Source: Catenibacterium mitsuokai
GTDB lineage: Bacteria > Bacillota_I > Bacilli_A > Erysipelotrichales > Coprobacillaceae
Assembly: GCF_025148785.1 (NCBI RefSeq)
Contig: NZ_CP102271.1
Span: forward strand, 1,791,972-1,855,971
Direction of reading: 5' to 3'
Length of the DNA: 64,000 nt
Both the position numbers and the translations under genes were made by a program. The notes beneath the pieces were generated by a model. It made no database searches, was not told the DNA's origin, and saw nothing but the letters and a program-made list of their open reading frames with translations. Each line of letters begins with the position of its first letter. Position 1 is the stretch's first letter. Shown here in pieces: positions 61,862-64,000 of this stretch.

Positions 61862-62731
61862 TCATGACTCGATTTCTATAAGTTCATAATCTCTAGAACC
61901 ATATCCTAATGCTTCTGCTGCTTCAATAGTATGAACACCATTTCTTGATTCAATACGTTCAATAAGATGTTCTTTACCTGGATCTTCTGAAGCATAGACA
62001 AGGTCTAAACATGCCTGATCAATAGCAATAGGATCAGTAGAAATCAAAATACCAATATCTTTCATACATGGATCTTCTGCCACTGCACAGCAGTCACAAT
62101 CGACTGACATATTTTTCATCACATTGATATATACAATATTATCTTTAAAATAATTATGAACAGATGATGCAGCATCAGCCATAGACTCTAAGAATAAATC
62201 ATGATTTGCTGTCCATATATCTTCCGGAACACCTGCACCATGTATATATGCTTTGCCATAAGAAGATGCACAACCAATAGAAAGCTGCTTTAAAGCACCT
62301 CCATATCCTCCCATTGGATGTCCTTTAAAATGTGATAAGACAAGCATGCCATTATAGTTTGCAATATCTTTTCCAACATAGTTTTTTTGTATCACTTTAC
62401 CACCTAGAATATCTAATACAAGATCTGGTCCTTCCGCATCTAATAAATCAACATCAAAGTATCGAGACCATCCATGTTTTTCAATTGTCTTTAGATGTTT
62501 TTCTGTTGTATTTCTTGATCCTTCGTAAGCTGTATTACATTCTACAACTGTCCCATCAAGATGTCGGATTATAGGAGCCCAGAACTCAGGTGTTAAGAAA
62601 TTCTGATTTCCTTCTTCTCCTGAATGTAACTTAATCGCAATATGACCTGTTAATTCTTTTCCTAACTCTTCATACATAGTAAGAACCATTTCCGGAGAAA
62701 TTGTACGTGTAAATAATACTTTTGATTTCAT
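61862..62731 (-). CDS. DUF362 domain protein
   Basis: The 289 residues cover a DUF362 domain: IAIKLHSGEEGNQNFL, VVECNTAYEGSRNTTEKH, VLSHFKGHPMGGYGGALKQLSIGCAS and ISTDPIAIDQACLDLVY, with a CDCC cluster that may bind metal. Many DUF362 proteins carry a separate ferredoxin domain, which is absent. The function is unknown. AGAGGTG lies before the ATG. It is divergent from merR and has a MerR-type promoter. Confidence 0.9.
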   Translation of the reverse strand: MKSKVLFTRTISPEMVLTMYEELGKELTGHIAIKLHSGEEGNQNFLTPEFWAPIIRHLDGTVVECNTAYEGSRNTTEKHLKTIEKHGWSRYFDVDLLDAEGPDLVLDILGGKVIQKNYVGKDIANYNGMLVLSHFKGHPMGGYGGALKQLSIGCASSYGKAYIHGAGVPEDIWTANHDLFLESMADAASSVHNYFKDNIVYINVMKNMSVDCDCCAVAEDPCMKDIGILISTDPIAIDQACLDLVYASEDPGKEHLIERIESRNGVHTIEAAEALGYGSRDYELIEIES

Positions 62732-62752
62732 TTATATCACCTCTCTAAAAAA

Positions 62753-62783
62753 ATTGTAACGTTAAACCAAGGTTTAAGGTCAA
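62753..62783 (-). promoter_or_regulatory. MerR-type promoter of the DUF362 gene
   Basis: TTGACC (62778-62783) and TACAAT (62753-62758) are 19 bases apart, the overlong spacer of MerR-activated promoters. The spacer holds the dyad TTAAACC-nn-GGTTTAA (62762-62777). Confidence 0.88.
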
Positions 62784-62835
62784 GAATTATTGAATCACGT
62801 TCTATTATTTCTTATACTATTAAAGAGGTGATTCG

Positions 62836-63222
62836 ATGACTTATACAATTAAGCAGGTATCTGAAATGATGTCTTTACCTGTTTCTACTATTCGTTATTA
62901 TGATAAGATGGGTCTCATTCCTTTCTTAGAAAAGAATGAATCAGGTTATCGTATTTTTAAAGAAAAAGATATTTCTATGCTGCGTATTATTGAATGTTTC
63001 AAGAATACAGGTATGAGTATTTCTGAAATGCAACAATATGTAGAAATGGTGAAACGTGGTGATGAATCATTAGAAGAACGTTATCAACTCTTTGTGAGAA
63101 GAAAAGAGATTGTATTAGAAGAAATGCGACAGTTAGAAAAACAACTAGAAACAATTGATCATAAACTCTGGTATTATGAAACTGCCATAAAAGCAGGTAC
63201 AGAAGATATTCATAAAAAATAA
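62836..63222 (+). CDS. MerR-family transcriptional regulator
   Basis: The 128 residues start with a MerR helix-turn-helix (MTYTIKQVSEMMSLPVSTIRYYDKMGLIPF) and continue to a wing and a long coiled coil (ISEMQQYVEMVKRGDESLEERYQLFVRRKEIVLEEM). There is no metal-binding Cys, so it is the AdhR-like type that senses small molecules or stress. AGAGGTG precedes the ATG. It is divergent from DUF362 and most likely activates it. Confidence 0.93.
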   Translation: MTYTIKQVSEMMSLPVSTIRYYDKMGLIPFLEKNESGYRIFKEKDISMLRIIECFKNTGMSISEMQQYVEMVKRGDESLEERYQLFVRRKEIVLEEMRQLEKQLETIDHKLWYYETAIKAGTEDIHKK

Positions 63223-63250
63223 TCCTCTCGTGTTACAGAGAGGATTTTTT
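63219..63250 (+). terminator. Terminator of merR
   Basis: AATCCTCTC-loop-GAGAGGATT followed by Ts. Confidence 0.9.
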
Positions 63251-63258
63251 GTATGGAG

Positions 63259-63603
63259 TTATTCTCCTTCTATTTCTTTAATTAAACATTCATTGCCTTG
63301 CACTAAGACAGTATTCCCACTATGACAATAAGGACATTCTCTGCCATAATCGATTGTAGAATAAGTATTTTGACAGTTATGGCAGATTGTAATAGCTTCA
63401 ATCCATTCATAATCAAGTGTGGAATACTTAAGCAATGGCACTTTCTTCTTATAATATTCCCAGCAGTCTACTAAATAGTCCGGTTCAATACCACTGACCT
63501 TGCCTATCTGTAAAATGACCTTGCGGATATCTGTGAGGCTGTTTTCCTGTGCGACATCTTCTAATGTTCTGACAATATGTACGACAATACCTAATTCATG
63601 CAT
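63259..63603 (-). CDS. hypA: Hydrogenase nickel-incorporation protein HypA
   Basis: HypA delivers nickel to [NiFe]-hydrogenase with HypB. The 114 residues start with the nickel-binding MHE motif (MHELGIVVHIV) and have two CxxC zinc pairs (ICHNC and CPYC). It is 2 bases after the upstream partial gene on the same strand. A hydrogenase or formate-dehydrogenase cluster probably lies to the right of the window. Confidence 0.93.
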   Translation of the reverse strand: MHELGIVVHIVRTLEDVAQENSLTDIRKVILQIGKVSGIEPDYLVDCWEYYKKKVPLLKYSTLDYEWIEAITICHNCQNTYSTIDYGRECPYCHSGNTVLVQGNECLIKEIEGE

Positions 63604-63605
63604 TT

Positions 63606-64000
63606 TTATTTCTTCTTATTACGTAAAATCTTAATCTGTCTTTTTGCAGCATAAGGAAGAATGAACTTCATCTTATCTTCTGATCTTACCATATTGCTTC
63701 CTTCTGGAATATCTCTTGTAAGCTTGATTGCATCAAATTCACATTTAGTTGTACATAGACCACATCCAATACATTTATTAGGATCTACTACACTTGTGCC
63801 ACATCCAAGACAGCGTTTTGCTTCTGTTTGTACCTGTTCAGACGTAAATGTAGAACGTAAATCTCTAAATGTTTCTGTCGCAAGACCCTGTTTAGTACCT
63901 GGAATCTGTCTCTTTGAATGATCAAAGTCTAAAGTAATTAAAATATCGTCCTTATCAAGCTGAGTAAACTGGTGTAAATCTCTACCTAAAGTTAAAGAAT
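63606..64000 (-). CDS. Partial Fe-S oxidoreductase subunit (C-terminal 131 residues)
   Basis: The visible C-terminus has a run of cysteines: CLGCGTSVVDPNKCIGCGLCTTKCEFDAIKL, a ferredoxin-like cluster with GTSVVD as in NAD(P)H-binding oxidoreductases of the glutamate-synthase small-chain type. A basic tail (AAKRQIKILRNKKK) ends the protein. It abuts hypA, so it may be an electron-transfer subunit for a hydrogenase or formate dehydrogenase. The rest is outside the window. Confidence 0.7.
   Translation of the reverse strand, partial: SLTLGRDLHQFTQLDKDDILITLDFDHSKRQIPGTKQGLATETFRDLRSTFTSEQVQTEAKRCLGCGTSVVDPNKCIGCGLCTTKCEFDAIKLTRDIPEGSNMVRSEDKMKFILPYAAKRQIKILRNKKK

Overview
The window comes from an AT-rich, low-GC Gram-positive (Bacillota) chromosome. 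Strong AGGAGG ribosome sites, T-box and L20-leader regulation, an infC-rpmI-rplT operon, PepV, a sortase-type surface protein and ZTP-riboswitch control of fhs all fit this. The gene set looks like an anaerobic gut member of the Erysipelotrichia/Coprobacillaceae type, but that placement is inference. Most of the window is ordinary housekeeping chromosome with two insertion sequences and several RNA regulators.

Layout. 1-1252: a minus-strand array of small acidic proteins, two of them paralogues, resembling an immunity-gene array. 1341-2683: infC-rpmI-rplT with an L20-type leader and an apparent AUU start on infC. 2703-8587: a membrane-anchored protein, an RluA-type pseudouridine synthase, glycerate kinase, a PAP2-like membrane protein, prfC and an M29 aminopeptidase. 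8680-9072: a cold-shock gene with a long leader. 9060-13989: M42 peptidase, a U32-like Cys-cluster protein, a zinc-less sirtuin, a frameshifted HAD phosphatase, mnmM and an M15 carboxypeptidase. 14173-18602: a small membrane protein, a palindrome-ended IS200/IS605-like remnant, an NlpC/P60 hydrolase, an HD protein, rsmF and tag.

18608-22238: a C_GCAxxG_C_C protein, tRNA-Leu(CAA), then a perfect 92-bp tandem duplication that doubles the promoter of a T-box leader driving aroF-argF-orf148. 22291-26942: rmuC, a TrmA/RlmD-like protein that has lost its catalytic Cys and is overprinted on the 3' end of a YihY/BrkB gene, and a CorC-type transporter. 27075-30037: an iron alcohol dehydrogenase with a Rex-like operator, an APKTG-anchored surface protein and a TetR regulator. 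30122-42644: fhs-purE-purC-purM-purN-purH-purD-purL-purB behind a ZTP riboswitch. This supplies formyl-THF and most of IMP/AMP synthesis; purF and purK are not here.

42930-54122: flavin reductase, Nudix, pepV, tRNA-Leu(GAG), a UvrA2-like ATPase, an AAA/PD-(D/E)XK protein, a flavodoxin-ferredoxin gene split exactly by an IS605-type element (frameshifted tnpA, intact tnpB), map and a YwqG-like protein. 54180-56864: a MepA-like MATE pump behind two tandem guanidine-IV-like RNA hairpins, its 3' end replaced by an IS1595-type element with an 8-bp target duplication. 56915-64000: TauE exporter with MarR and its palindromic operator, a SWIM-domain protein, a second MATE pump, a DUF362 gene with a MerR-type 19-bp-spacer promoter and divergent merR, hypA, and the C-terminal part of an Fe-S protein, perhaps the edge of a hydrogenase-related cluster.

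The items most worth a second look are the tandem guanidine-IV-like elements, the overprinted BrkB/catalytically altered RlmD-like pair, the duplicated T-box promoter, and the two insertion events whose pre-insertion sequences can be rebuilt exactly.
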